Assembly: GCF_016463295.1 (NCBI RefSeq)
Contig: NZ_JAEMRO010000010.1
Location: forward strand, 1-57,106
Length of the DNA: 57,106 nt
DNA from: Brevundimonas sp.
GTDB lineage: Bacteria; Pseudomonadota; Alphaproteobacteria; Caulobacterales; Caulobacteraceae
Direction of reading: 5' to 3'
Positions 9,605-19,200 of this stretch are shown piece by piece; the first letter of the stretch is position 1; every line of letters starts with the position of its first letter. The translations under genes were made by a program, and so were the position numbers. The notes under the pieces are model-generated. The model ran no database searches and was not told the origin of the DNA. It worked only from the letters and a program-made list of their open reading frames with translations.

Positions 9605-11503
9605 TTACGAGCCCGCGTTCTCTTCCCAAATCTCGCCGGTTTTGACCGCGCGACGCAAAGCATCCCGCTCGGCTTTCAACCTGCGGAACGCCTCATCCTG
9701 ACCCGGCATGGAGGCCGCCGAGGCCAGAGCATCTTCAAGGGCGGCGACACGGGTAAGCGCGTCGAACGCCTGCGACCATCGGACCCTTGCTTCGGCGAGG
9801 GGCGCATTTGCGGCCAGGAAAGGCGCGCCGGACTTTGCCGCCGCCTTCTCGACCTCGCGCACTAAAGCATCGTGACCCGACTGCGCCAGATGGCGTCGCA
9901 AGGCCGCGCTGTCAAGGGTTTGGGCCGTTCCCTGGGCACTGAACCGCAGACGGACCAATTCCTGCGCCAGACCATCCAGCGCCTTGTCGCCAAAGCCATG
10001 CGCCGCGATGTCCTCCAGATGATCATCCATGCGGGCCGGATCGTCGATAGCCCCATGCGCGAGGGCGGCGGCTACGGGCTCGATGGATCGGGACAACGAC
10101 TGCATGGCCTGCGCGCCCTCCGTCGTCTGACCCAGAACCGGCGGCGGGCCGAAACGCCCCCTGCCCCGTCCGCCCGGAAAGCTGCCCGCGCCCTGACGGG
10201 CTGGTATCGCCTGCGCTCCGCGCTGAGGCGCGAACAGGGCGTCGAAACGGTCGAACAATTCGCGCCGATACTGGTCGGCCAGATCCTTGTCCTGGATGGC
10301 CGCGGCCGCCTGGCGCAACCGACCTTTCAGCCCGGCACGGCGCTCCGGCGTATCCAGCGGTTCGAGCTCGGCCTCCTTTCCGAACAAGACCTCGGCAAAG
10401 GGCCGCGTGGCTGACATGGACTGGCGGAGGGCCGGTGCGCCCTTGTCGCGCAGGATGTCGTCGGGGTCCTGACCGCCGTCCAGAAGCGCAAAGCGGAACG
10501 ACTTGCCGGCCTTCAACTGAGGCAGGGCGCGATCGACGGCCCGGAACGCCGCGCGTCGGCCCGCCGCATCCCCGTCGAAGCACAGCACGGGCTCGGACGA
10601 GACCCGCCAGAGCAGAGCCATCTGCTCCTCGGTAAGGGCGGTGCCCATGGGGGCGACGGCGGGGATGCCCGCACGCTGGCAGGCGATGACGTCCATATAG
10701 CCTTCGACCACGACGATGGCCTGTTCGCCCTTGCTTTCGGCCCCCAGGATGCGCCGCGCCTCGGGCAGGCCGTAAAGGGTGGCTCCCTTGTGAAACAGCG
10801 GGCTTTCCGGGCCGTTCAGATATTTGGCGCGGTCGTCGGGGTTCATGGCCCGACCGCCGAACGACACGATCCGGCCCCGCGCGTCCAGGATCGGGAACAT
10901 CAGCCGGTCGCGGAACCGGTCGTAGGGGTTGCCACCCCCTTCCGGCGCGATCAGCATACCGGCCTCGACCAGATCGCCGGGCTTGGCCCCGCGCTGGACC
11001 AGCGCCTGTTTCAGCCCTTCGCGGTCATTAGGGGCATAGCCCAGGCCGAACCGCTCCCACTGATCCTCGGGCAGGCCCCGCCGCTCCAGATACTCCCGCG
11101 CCGCCTTGCCGACCGAGCGGCGCAGATTGGCGGCGAACCATTTCTGGGACAGGTCCATCCAGTCGGCCAGACCCTTGCGCTTCTCCTCACGCTCGGCCGC
11201 CTGAGGGTCTTCGGCCGGCAGGGCCATCCCCGCCTCGCCTGCCAAGCGCTGGACCGCCTCGACAAAGGTGAGCCGCTCGGTCTCCTGCAGGAAGCTGATG
11301 ATGTCGCCGTGCTTGCCGGAGCTGAAGTCGTGGAAGAAGCCCTTGTCATCATTGACGAAAAACGACGGCGATTTTTCCTTGGAGAAGGGTGACAGGCCAA
11401 CGTACTCGCGCCCCTGACGCTTGAGCTTCACCGACCGCCCGATGACGTCGGACGGGCGAAGGCGGGCCTTCAGTTCCTCAATATATCGTTCGTCAAAGCG
11501 CAC
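9605..11503 (-). CDS. dnaG: DNA primase DnaG
   Basis: DnaG makes RNA primers at the replication fork with DnaB helicase. The 632-residue protein has an N-terminal CHC2-type domain (about 1-100), then the TOPRIM core (VVVEGYMDVIACQRAG with the catalytic Glu, and LCFDGDAAGRRAAFRA with the Asp-x-Asp motif), and a C-terminal helicase-binding region from about 430. Unusually, the zinc ribbon has lost its ligands: the usual CPFH and CFGC positions read SPFS and DFSS. From memory, similar loss occurs in other alphaproteobacterial primases. The ATG at 11503 is the natural start, and the upstream region carries a CtrA-type box and a GANTC site. Confidence 0.97.
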   Translation of the reverse strand: MRFDERYIEELKARLRPSDVIGRSVKLKRQGREYVGLSPFSKEKSPSFFVNDDKGFFHDFSSGKHGDIISFLQETERLTFVEAVQRLAGEAGMALPAEDPQAAEREEKRKGLADWMDLSQKWFAANLRRSVGKAAREYLERRGLPEDQWERFGLGYAPNDREGLKQALVQRGAKPGDLVEAGMLIAPEGGGNPYDRFRDRLMFPILDARGRIVSFGGRAMNPDDRAKYLNGPESPLFHKGATLYGLPEARRILGAESKGEQAIVVVEGYMDVIACQRAGIPAVAPMGTALTEEQMALLWRVSSEPVLCFDGDAAGRRAAFRAVDRALPQLKAGKSFRFALLDGGQDPDDILRDKGAPALRQSMSATRPFAEVLFGKEAELEPLDTPERRAGLKGRLRQAAAAIQDKDLADQYRRELFDRFDALFAPQRGAQAIPARQGAGSFPGGRGRGRFGPPPVLGQTTEGAQAMQSLSRSIEPVAAALAHGAIDDPARMDDHLEDIAAHGFGDKALDGLAQELVRLRFSAQGTAQTLDSAALRRHLAQSGHDALVREVEKAAAKSGAPFLAANAPLAEARVRWSQAFDALTRVAALEDALASAASMPGQDEAFRRLKAERDALRRAVKTGEIWEENAGS

Positions 11504-11573
11504 GGACGATCTCTATAGCCCCCGACAGGACAGGGGAACGGACGATCTGGCCCCCTCGCCCCGATCTCCCCCG

Positions 11574-11588
11574 TTAAGCTTTTATTAA
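11574..11588. promoter_or_regulatory. Candidate CtrA-binding site (TTAA-N7-TTAA)
   Basis: A perfect TTAA-GCTTTTA-TTAA lies 71-85 bases upstream of dnaG, in the gap before the small gene at 11730. TTAA-N7-TTAA is the established full binding site of the cell-cycle regulator CtrA in Caulobacter and its relatives. Binding here is inferred. Confidence 0.6.
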
Positions 11589-11620
11589 GCAAGATGGCAC
11601 GAAAGCGGCCACAACTATCT

Positions 11621-11678
11621 GATTCCAATGAACATTATTTCGTCAGATTGCGGAACTATCCACAGACCCTGTGGTTAA
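11621..11678. promoter_or_regulatory. GANTC site and inverted DnaA-box-like pair
   Basis: GATTC at 11621-11625 is a CcrM-type GANTC methylation site. CTATCCACA (11656-11664) and, on the opposite strand, TTAACCACA (11670-11678) are DnaA-box-like and form an inverted repeat centred on CCACAG-ACC-CTGTGG. Each differs from TTATCCACA by one base. Confidence 0.45.
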
Positions 11679-11729
11679 CTCCCCGAACCCGAGACGCAGA
11701 AGCGTCGCCCTCCTGACAACGAGACCCTC

Positions 11730-11999
11730 ATGTTCATCGCCATCGCCCGCCCGGCGGTGGAACCCATCGGCCCCGACGCCGTCGCCGTCCCCGGTTCCCC
11801 CGCCATCGCCGAACTGTCGCCCCGCGCCCTGCATGCGCGCCTGCTGGAGAACGCCGCCCTGCGTCGCAGGCGCGCGATCGAGCGTCGCCGGGCCAAGCGA
11901 GAAGACGACGCCGGCTACTGGTTCAGCGCCGCCCCGGTCGCCATCCGCAAGGCCAGCGAACTGCGTTGCGAAAACAAGAGCTTCGCGCCCCTGCCCTGA
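11730..11999 (+). CDS. Small basic hypothetical protein
   Basis: The frame encodes 89 residues from ATG 11730: MFIAIARPAVEPIGPDAVAV, a central helix rich in Arg and Lys (RALHARLLENAALRRRRAIE and on), and a C-terminal part ending CENKSFAPLP. The central basic helix is predicted to be strongly amphipathic. I do not recognise a family, and the ribosome binding site is weak. Support comes from codon use, from its exact fit in the gap before the convergent carA end, and from the regulatory sites upstream. It could still be a chance frame. Confidence 0.5.
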   Translation: MFIAIARPAVEPIGPDAVAVPGSPAIAELSPRALHARLLENAALRRRRAIERRRAKREDDAGYWFSAAPVAIRKASELRCENKSFAPLP

Positions 12000-12005
12000 T
12001 CGGCC

Positions 12006-13175
12006 TCAGCGCATCGAGTCCGCGAACCGCTGGAACAGATAAAGGCTGTCCGTCGGTCCCGGCGAAGCCTCCGGGTGGTGCTGGACACTGAATACCGGCC
12101 GGTCCTTCAGGGCGATGCCGCAGTTGGTACCGTCGAACAGAGACACATGAGTTTCCATTACGGCGTCGGGCAGGCTGTCGCGGTCGACGGTGAAGCCGTG
12201 GTTCATCGACACGATCTCGACCTTGCCTGTGGTCAGGTCCTTGACCGGGTGGTTGGCCCCGTGATGACCCTGATCCATCTTGATGGTCTTGCCGCCCAGT
12301 GCCAGCGCCAGCATCTGATGGCCCAGGCAGATGCCAAAGACCGGCTTGCCGCTATCGACCAGCTTTTTGATCTCCGGCACGGCGTATTCACCAGTCGCCG
12401 CGGGATCGCCGGGACCGTTGGACAGGACCACGCCATCCGGGTTGCGCGCCAGAACCTCCTCGGCGGTCGTCGATGCCGGCACCACGGTGATTTTCGCGCC
12501 CGTCGAGGCCAGGGCCCGCAGGATGTTGCGCTTCACGCCATAGTCGATGACCACGACCGACTTGTCGGCGGCATCGACCCGCGGATGCCCCTCGGGCCAG
12601 TCCCATAGCCCCTGATCCCAGTCGAAGGATTGCAGGGTGGAGGCGTCCTTGGCCAGGTCCAGCCCGACCAGACCCGTCCAGGCCTTCGCCTTTGCGACCA
12701 GGGCCTCCAAATCGAACTGGCCGTCAGGATCATGGGCGATCACGGCATGGGGTGCCCCCCCGTCCCGGATCAGCGCCGTCAGGGCGCGCGTATCGATGCC
12801 CGCCAGGCCCACGACCCCACGCCGCTTCATCCAGGTGTCCAGGTCCGCGTCGGACCGCCAGTTGGCCGGATCGGTGGGCATGTCGCGGAAGATGGCACCG
12901 CGTGCGGAGGTGTCCGAACCGCCGCCGATCTGCTCGATGTCGTCCGCATTGGTCCCGACATTGCCGACGTGCGGAAAGGTGAAGGCCAGGATCTGGCTCA
13001 TGTAGGACGGGTCGGTCAGGATTTCCTGATAGCCGGTCATGGCGGTATTGAAGACCACCTCGCCCAGGGCCGAACCTGTCGCGCCACAGCCGAGGCCTTG
13101 CAGGATGTTGCCATCCGCAAGCGCGAGCACGCCGGTGACGCCAGGAAGAAGAGCGGGATAGGAACTTGCGGTCAT
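12006..13175 (-). CDS. carA: Carbamoyl-phosphate synthase small subunit CarA
   Basis: CarA supplies ammonia from glutamine to CarB for carbamoyl phosphate, the precursor of arginine and pyrimidines. The 389-residue protein has the CPSase small-chain domain at about 1-150 ([20 protein letters not shown]) and a class I glutamine amidotransferase domain at about 200-385. The catalytic Cys is in [17 protein letters not shown] and the His-Glu pair in [12 protein letters not shown] start at ATG 13175, which has GGAG at good spacing and matches the usual N-terminus; an upstream frame to 13208 adds 11 residues. carB is about 7 kb away on the opposite strand. The permease gene ends 45 bases upstream on the same strand. 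Confidence 0.97.
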   Translation of the reverse strand: MTASSYPALLPGVTGVLALADGNILQGLGCGATGSALGEVVFNTAMTGYQEILTDPSYMSQILAFTFPHVGNVGTNADDIEQIGGGSDTSARGAIFRDMPTDPANWRSDADLDTWMKRRGVVGLAGIDTRALTALIRDGGAPHAVIAHDPDGQFDLEALVAKAKAWTGLVGLDLAKDASTLQSFDWDQGLWDWPEGHPRVDAADKSVVVIDYGVKRNILRALASTGAKITVVPASTTAEEVLARNPDGVVLSNGPGDPAATGEYAVPEIKKLVDSGKPVFGICLGHQMLALALGGKTIKMDQGHHGANHPVKDLTTGKVEIVSMNHGFTVDRDSLPDAVMETHVSLFDGTNCGIALKDRPVFSVQHHPEASPGPTDSLYLFQRFADSMR

Positions 13176-13220
13176 GATCGCTCCATACCACCGAATCCCG
13201 GCGGGCAAACGGCGGCGTTG

Positions 13221-14558
13221 CTAAAGGGTAGGCGGTACGGGGTCAACGCGCTGTGCTGCGCCCTTGCGCACCCAGATCCAGCCCACCGAAGCGACTGCGA
13301 ACAGGACGATGGCCGGCACCACATTGCCCGGAGCCGCCGCGACCACGGCCCCGACCGCAAAGACCAGCCCCACGACCGACAGAATACGCCAGCCCGTCGA
13401 TGTGCTGAACCGGAACAGGCTGATGCAGCACAGGGCGTAAAGACAGATGGTCAGAACGGTGCAGGCCCCGATCAGCAGGCCGAACTGTCCCGCCAGCGTC
13501 GGCTGAATGGTTGCCACGATCAGCAGGGCCATGATCGAGCCGTTGATCAGGGGATTGGACAGCGGCAGATGTCCCGGCCGGCTGGCGTGGCCGAAGACGC
13601 GCGGCAGATAGCCCGCCTCCCCCGCCGATCTTGCGGTCTCGCCACCCAGGATGGTCCAGCCGGCGATGGTGCCCAGTGCCTTGATAACGGCGCAGGCCGC
13701 AACGAGGCCGGCCACCGACGCCCCGAACACCCGGGCGGCCAGATCGGCGAATGGGCTGGTCGATTGCGCCAGTTCGCCCGCAGGGATGACCCCGAACACC
13801 GCCGCCGAGGCCGCCACGTAGACAACCAGCGCCAGTCCGACGCCGCCCACACTGGCCCGGCCCACGTCACGGGCCGGGTCGCGCACCAGCTTCGACAGGG
13901 CAGCCGCGCTTTCCAGACCCAGGAAGGACCAGAAGATCACCACCAGCGACGCGGGTATGGTGGCCGTCAGCGGTTGTCCCGACGGGTTCCACGAGGCGGA
14001 GAAGGTCGCGCCGCTGAAGGCCACAGCCCCGGCGACGATAGCCAGCAAAAGGGGCAGAAGGCCGATCACCAGCGTCGTCGCGCCCAGCCGTGCCGCAACC
14101 TTGGCCCCGGTCGCATAGGCGGCGGTGGTGATGGCGATCAGGGCCAGATTGCTCATCGCCGCAGGCACCGGCTCGGCCAGCACCGGAAAGAAGAAGGCCA
14201 GATAGCCGGTGCCTGCGATGGCCACGGCGATATTGCCGGTCAGGCAGACGCCCCAATAGGCGATTGCCGTCTGATAGCCGATAAATCGCCCCAGCCCCCG
14301 CCGCGTAAAGTCCGACAGGCCGTCCGCATCCGGCTGAAACCGGCCCAAGCCTGCAAAGACCGCCGCCAGGATCATGGCCCCCGCGCCACAGATCAGCCAG
14401 CCGATCAGGCTGGACGAGCCGGTCGAGGCAAGGGCCACGGGGGCAAGATAGACCCCCGACCCGATCATGTTCCCGGCCACCACAAGGGCGGCGATGCCCC
14501 AGCCGATCTTGCGGGCGGAGGGCGTATCGGGGATGGGCAGGATGTCGGTCTGGCTCAT
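13221..14558 (-). CDS. APC-superfamily amino acid permease
   Basis: The inner-membrane transporter of 445 residues has about 12 hydrophobic segments. It opens with the APC signature: GIAALVVAGNMIGSGVYLAP in the first segment, whose unwound GSG part binds substrate in AdiC-type antiporters. Segment 6 has VIFWSFLGLESAAALSKLVR, another conserved substrate-site region. The closest described forms are arginine/agmatine- or basic amino acid-type antiporters, but the substrate cannot be read from sequence. It lies 10 bases downstream of the SDR gene and 45 bases upstream of carA on the same strand, so the three may be co-transcribed. Confidence 0.88.
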   Translation of the reverse strand: MSQTDILPIPDTPSARKIGWGIAALVVAGNMIGSGVYLAPVALASTGSSSLIGWLICGAGAMILAAVFAGLGRFQPDADGLSDFTRRGLGRFIGYQTAIAYWGVCLTGNIAVAIAGTGYLAFFFPVLAEPVPAAMSNLALIAITTAAYATGAKVAARLGATTLVIGLLPLLLAIVAGAVAFSGATFSASWNPSGQPLTATIPASLVVIFWSFLGLESAAALSKLVRDPARDVGRASVGGVGLALVVYVAASAAVFGVIPAGELAQSTSPFADLAARVFGASVAGLVAACAVIKALGTIAGWTILGGETARSAGEAGYLPRVFGHASRPGHLPLSNPLINGSIMALLIVATIQPTLAGQFGLLIGACTVLTICLYALCCISLFRFSTSTGWRILSVVGLVFAVGAVVAAAPGNVVPAIVLFAVASVGWIWVRKGAAQRVDPVPPTL

Positions 14559-14568
14559 GGCCCTCCGA

Positions 14569-15258
14569 TTACTCGGGAATCCGCGCCCCGTCCCATGCGA
14601 AAATACCGCCGCTGTCAGCGGGCGTCAGGCCGTCCAGCACGGCCAGCAGGCGACTGGCCGAGTAGTCGGCGGTGAACAGCTTGTCGGCCGCCACGCCCTT
14701 CTGGAACGGCACGCTCAGCGCCGTATCGACCGTGCCGGGGTGCAGGCCGGCGACCACCGCCTGCGGGTGGGTCCGCGCCAGCTCGATCGACAGGTTTTTG
14801 AGGATCATGTTCAGCGCCGCCTTCGACGCGCGATAGCTGTGCCAGCCGCCCAGTCGATTGTCGCCGATCGACCCCACCCGCGCGGACAGGGCGGCGAAGA
14901 CGGCCCGACGGTCGCGCGGCAGCAACGGCAGGAAGTGCCTGGCCACCAGAGCCGGGCCGACCGTGTTGACCTGATAGTCCCGCAGCAGATGCTCGGCCGT
15001 CATGGCCTTGTAGGCCCGCTCCGGCTCCTGGCCGTGGTGAAGAACGCCAGTGGCCACGAAGATCAGCGAAGGCGGCGGCCCCTCGCCCACCTGACGCGCC
15101 GCCTCTGCGACGCTGGCCTCATCGGTCAGGTCCAGCCCCGTGCCGGATCGCGACAGGGCATGGACCGTCGCATAAAGCCCCGACGCCTTGAGCGCCTCCA
15201 CCATGGCCGACCCGATGCCGCCCGAGGCGCCGATCACCACCGCTGCCTGATCTGTCAT
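14569..15258 (-). CDS. Short-chain dehydrogenase/reductase (SDR) family protein
   Basis: The 229-residue product has a Rossmann-fold nucleotide-binding motif at the N-terminus (VVIGASGGIGSAMVEALK) and the SDR active-site elements: ALSARVGSIGDNR containing the Ser position, then YRASKAALNM with the Tyr-x-x-x-Lys pair. The pattern resembles the C-factor/CsgA-like group of small SDRs. Cofactor preference and substrate are unknown. ATG 15258 has a GAGGGAG ribosome site; a longer frame continues to 15675 but overlaps the divergent HAD gene. It is followed after 10 bases by the permease gene. Confidence 0.88.
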   Translation of the reverse strand: MTDQAAVVIGASGGIGSAMVEALKASGLYATVHALSRSGTGLDLTDEASVAEAARQVGEGPPPSLIFVATGVLHHGQEPERAYKAMTAEHLLRDYQVNTVGPALVARHFLPLLPRDRRAVFAALSARVGSIGDNRLGGWHSYRASKAALNMILKNLSIELARTHPQAVVAGLHPGTVDTALSVPFQKGVAADKLFTADYSASRLLAVLDGLTPADSGGIFAWDGARIPE

Positions 15259-15375
15259 GAACGACACTCCCTCTGCCGCATCAGCAAGAGGGCAATCCGC
15301 GCCGGCCGACAAGGCGACCGATTGACCTGAGTGCGACCGCGCGCGAGACCGCCCCCTCCCGCGCAAAGCCGAAAG

Positions 15376-16083
15376 ATGCCCGCCATGCCCATCACTACCG
15401 TCGGCCTCGATGCCGATGACACCCTCTGGCACAATGAGACGATCTTCCGCCTGACCCACGCGCGGTTCGTCGACCTGCTGGACGATCACGGCGACGCCGA
15501 GGTGATCGAGGCGCGGCTGGCCGAGACGGAGCAACGCAACCTGCGTCTCTATGGCTACGGCGTGAAAGGCTTCACCCTGTCGATGATCGAGACGGCCATG
15601 GAGCTGTGCGACGGCGGGGCCCCGCCCGAGGTGGTGCGCGAGATCCTGGCGGCGGGCCGCGAGATGCTGGCCCATCCGGTCGAGACCCTGCCGGGGGTAG
15701 ACGAGGCCCTGGCCGCCATGTCGGAAAAGTACCGGCTGGTCCTGATCACCAAAGGCGACCTGCTGGATCAGGAACGCAAGCTGGCCGCCTCAGGCCTGGG
15801 GGATCTGTTCGCCGCCGTCGAGATCGTGTCCGAAAAAGATCGCAGCACCTATGAGCGCGTCTTTGCCCGTCACGGCACAGGGGCCGAAGACGCCGTCATG
15901 GCCGGCAACTCGATGAAGTCGGACGTCCTGCCTGCGCTGGCGGCGGGGGCTTACGGCGTGCACATCCCCTATCACGTGACCTGGGCGCACGAACTGGCCG
16001 ATGCGCCGGACGGGCACCCCCGCTATGGCAGCTTGAGTAATATAGCACAGCTTCCAGTATGGATTGAGCAAACTGCGGCCTAA
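15376..16083 (+). CDS. HAD-superfamily hydrolase
   Basis: The product of 235 residues has the HAD catalytic motifs in order: motif I GLDADDTLWHNE with the nucleophile and acid Asp pair, motif II VLITKGDL with the Thr, the Lys in SEKDRSTY, and motif IV AVMAGNSMKSDV with an Asp. A helical cap lies between motifs I and II, as in phosphoglycolate-phosphatase-like (type C1) enzymes. The substrate is unknown. The start is ATG 15376 or ATG 15385, nine bases apart. It is divergent from the SDR gene with about 117 bases between them. Confidence 0.85.
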   Translation: MPAMPITTVGLDADDTLWHNETIFRLTHARFVDLLDDHGDAEVIEARLAETEQRNLRLYGYGVKGFTLSMIETAMELCDGGAPPEVVREILAAGREMLAHPVETLPGVDEALAAMSEKYRLVLITKGDLLDQERKLAASGLGDLFAAVEIVSEKDRSTYERVFARHGTGAEDAVMAGNSMKSDVLPALAAGAYGVHIPYHVTWAHELADAPDGHPRYGSLSNIAQLPVWIEQTAA

Positions 16084-16285
16084 CGTCGCTCACGCCGTAT
16101 GGTTCCAGACTATACTCAATAAGGCCAACAGGTGTCCCGACAGGGTCACAAGATGTCCGAATAACATTGTAATATTGCATATTTCATAAGGCAACGCTTG
16201 ACCATGGTGGAAGTGGTCGGGCTTTTGCGCCCTCTCGTCGAGATTTCGATGTCACCGCGTTTCTCAACAGTTGGGCGTTCATCAT
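16084..16285. other. AT-rich upstream region of the TonB receptor gene
   Basis: About 200 bases with no supportable gene. The stretch 16110-16200 is much richer in A and T than the rest of the window and probably carries the receptor promoter. I see no convincing minus-35/minus-10 pair. A small GGGC/GCCC hairpin lies near 16218-16231. Confidence 0.5.
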
Positions 16286-19200
16286 ATGCTAAATATCCGC
16301 AAGACCTTGCTCGCATCGACCATGTTGGCAGGTGCCATGGCAGCGACCGCGCCGGCGCTGGCACAGACGGTTCCCGCCGATCAGCCCGCCAACACCGCGA
16401 CCGGTCAGGAGCCCCTCAATCAGGTCGCTGACCCGACGACCGAACTGGGTGAGGTTGTGGTAACGGGCTCGCGCATCCGCCGCGACGCCACCAACGCTCC
16501 GACCCCGCTGATTCAGGTCCAGCGCGAGGAACTGCTGGCCACCGGTCAGGCCACGGTGATCGACTATCTGGCGACCATCCCCGCCCTGTCGAACTCGGTG
16601 GTGCCTTCGGATACGACGGGTTCGGGCCTGGGTGACGGCGGCCTGTCGCTGCCGAACCTGCGCAGCCTGGGCTCGAACCGCACCCTGACCCTGGTCGACG
16701 GTCGCCGTCACGTCGGTTCCAGCGGCGGTCAGCTGTCGGTCGACATCGACACGATTCCCCGCCTGCTGATCGAGAACATCGAGATCGTCACGGGTGGTGC
16801 CGCCTCGGTCTACGGCGCCGACGCCGTATCCGGCGTGCTGAACTTCATCCTGCGCAAGGACTTCGAAGGCCTGGAGATCGACGCCAACTACGGCATGATC
16901 AACCAGAACGGCGAGGCCAACAAACGCATCTCCGTGCTGGCGGGCACCAATCTGCTGGACGACCGGCTGAACATCTATGCCCACGCCGAGTATGAAGAGG
17001 TCGACGAAGTCACCTCGCTGGACATCGACTGGCTGGAAGATGCGCCGGTCCGCATCGGTATCGACGCCGACACGGGCGCCGACCCGTTCGATGGCAATCT
17101 GGACGCCCGCCTGTACAAGAACGTGCGCCGCATAGACCTGCCGCGCTGGGGCCAGACGACCTTGGCGAACAATCAGCAGGGCAGCCCGCTGAACGACCCC
17201 GACGTGCCGTATGTCGACTGTATTGCCAGCGGTTCTTTCAGCTATGATCCGGATTGTTTCGCAGTCCAGCCCGGCAAGACCTACTGGTACGAGGGCACGA
17301 CCGCGCGTCTGGCCAACTTCGGTGAGCGGCTGGGCGAAACCGGCGCGAACCGTCCCTTCAACATCGGCGGTGACGGCGAAAATCCGGCCGAGTTCAGCAC
17401 GGGTTCGCGCGTTCCCCGTTCGGAATCGGCCCGTTTCCAGGTCGGCACGACCTTCAAGCTGACGCCCGATATCGAACTTTACGGCGAGGCGAAATACGTC
17501 ACCGAAGACACCTTCGACCTGTCGCAGCCGACCTTCTATGACATCGACCTGGTCGATGCCTATGACGCGGACAGCCTGGGCGTCGTCTATAACGTGGCCA
17601 ACTTCGACCTGCGCTGGTCGGATAACGCCTTCCTGCCGCAGATCGTCAAGGACGCCATCGCCGCCAACGAGATCATCCAGTACGATGTGCCTACCGAGAC
17701 TGCGCCAGGGCAAGCAGGAACGCCTGTGTCTTTGCAGCAGGCCCGTCACAGCATGTTCGGCCCTGACCGCACGCAGGACAACACCCGCGAACTGACTCGC
17801 TTCGTCGCCGGTATCCGCGGCTCGAATGACGGCTTTGGCTTCGTGCGCGATATCAACTGGGACATCGGCTACACCTATGGCGAGGTCGAAATTGAGAACC
17901 GCGAGCGCGGCACGGACAGCCAGCGGGTGTCTCTGGCCGCGGACGCCGTCGTCGATACGGCTGGTGAGGTGAACGGCCGCCCGGGCGAAATCGTCTGCCG
18001 GGTCCAGTTGTTGGCTGATCGCGGCGTGCCGAACGGCAACCTGATCGACCAGAATGGCGGCGATCTGCGCGACAGCGAATACGGTCGCAACTCCATCCGC
18101 GACTGCGCCCCGCTGAACGTGTTCGGCAAAGGCAATCAGTCCCAGGCTGCTCTGGATTACATCGATGCCGTCATCGGCGTGACCGAACGCAATGAGCAGG
18201 AGCAGGCAATCGCCTCGGTTTCGGGCAGCCTCTGGGACTTCTGGGGTGCCGGCCCGATCGGTTTGGCCCTCGGTGCCGAGTACCGCCGCGAGGCCACGGA
18301 AGCGACGGGTCGCGACCGCGACATCGCCGGACGTCAGTTCCTGTTCCTGAATGGTGGCCCGGACTTCCCCGAAGCCGAATACACCAGCGAGGAGCTGTTC
18401 GCTGAGGTCTCGCTGCCTCTCTTCCGCGACAGCTGGCTGGGTGAGTATGCTGAACTGAGCGGATCGTACCGCTTTGCGGATTACAGTACGGTGGGCGACG
18501 TGGACGTCTATGGCGTCAACCTGGTCTACCGCCCGATCCCCGACATCGCCTTCAAGACCAGCTACAACACATCGGTTCGCGTGCCTGACCTGGCGGAGAA
18601 CTTCTCGCCCTTCGGCGAGACGTTCTTGAATGGCTTCGTCGACCCCTGCGCCACCGACGTGATTTCCGCTGTGCAGGAGGCCGAGGTTCGCGAAAATCGG
18701 ATCGCCAACTGTACCGCACTGGCAGCCGAACAGGGCCTGACCTTCGACTTCGCAAATGCCACGCTCGATCCTACCGACAACTTTGACCCGGATTATTCAG
18801 ACGGGATTTCAGGCGTTCTGGGCGGCAATCCGTTTCTGCAACCCGAAGAATCGAACAGCTTTACCTTCTCAACGGTTATTCGCCCGCGGTTTATCCCGAA
18901 CTTCTCGCTGGTGCTTGACTACTATGAGATCGAGATTGAGCAGGTCATCTCTGCTGTTTCGGCACAGACTGTCGCCAATAACTGCGTCAGCGGCGTTGGT
19001 TTGAACCAGGCGGCGTGCGCCACCATCTTCCGCAACAATCCCAACACCACCTTCGGCGTCGGTGCCCCGCTGGGCGATCCCATCGGCGGGTTCATTGAGG
19101 GCTCGGTGAACTACGCCGCGCTGCAGACGCGCGGCCTGGATTTCACCGCGCGCTACACGATGGACCTGGCCGAAGTCACCGGTCGTGAATGGGGCACGCT

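Noticed and set aside
11504..11729. Chromosome origin in the dnaG upstream region
   Set aside because: CtrA, GANTC and DnaA-like signals are present, but origin neighbours such as hemE, parAB or dnaA are absent and the region is short. Promoter control is the simpler reading.
12630..14675. Long open frame antisense to carA and the permease (681 codons)
   Set aside because: Spans two real genes on the other strand and has no domain similarity; typical GC-rich shadow.
16289..17749. Minus-strand frame inside the TonB receptor gene
   Set aside because: Antisense shadow of the plug and early barrel coding sequence.
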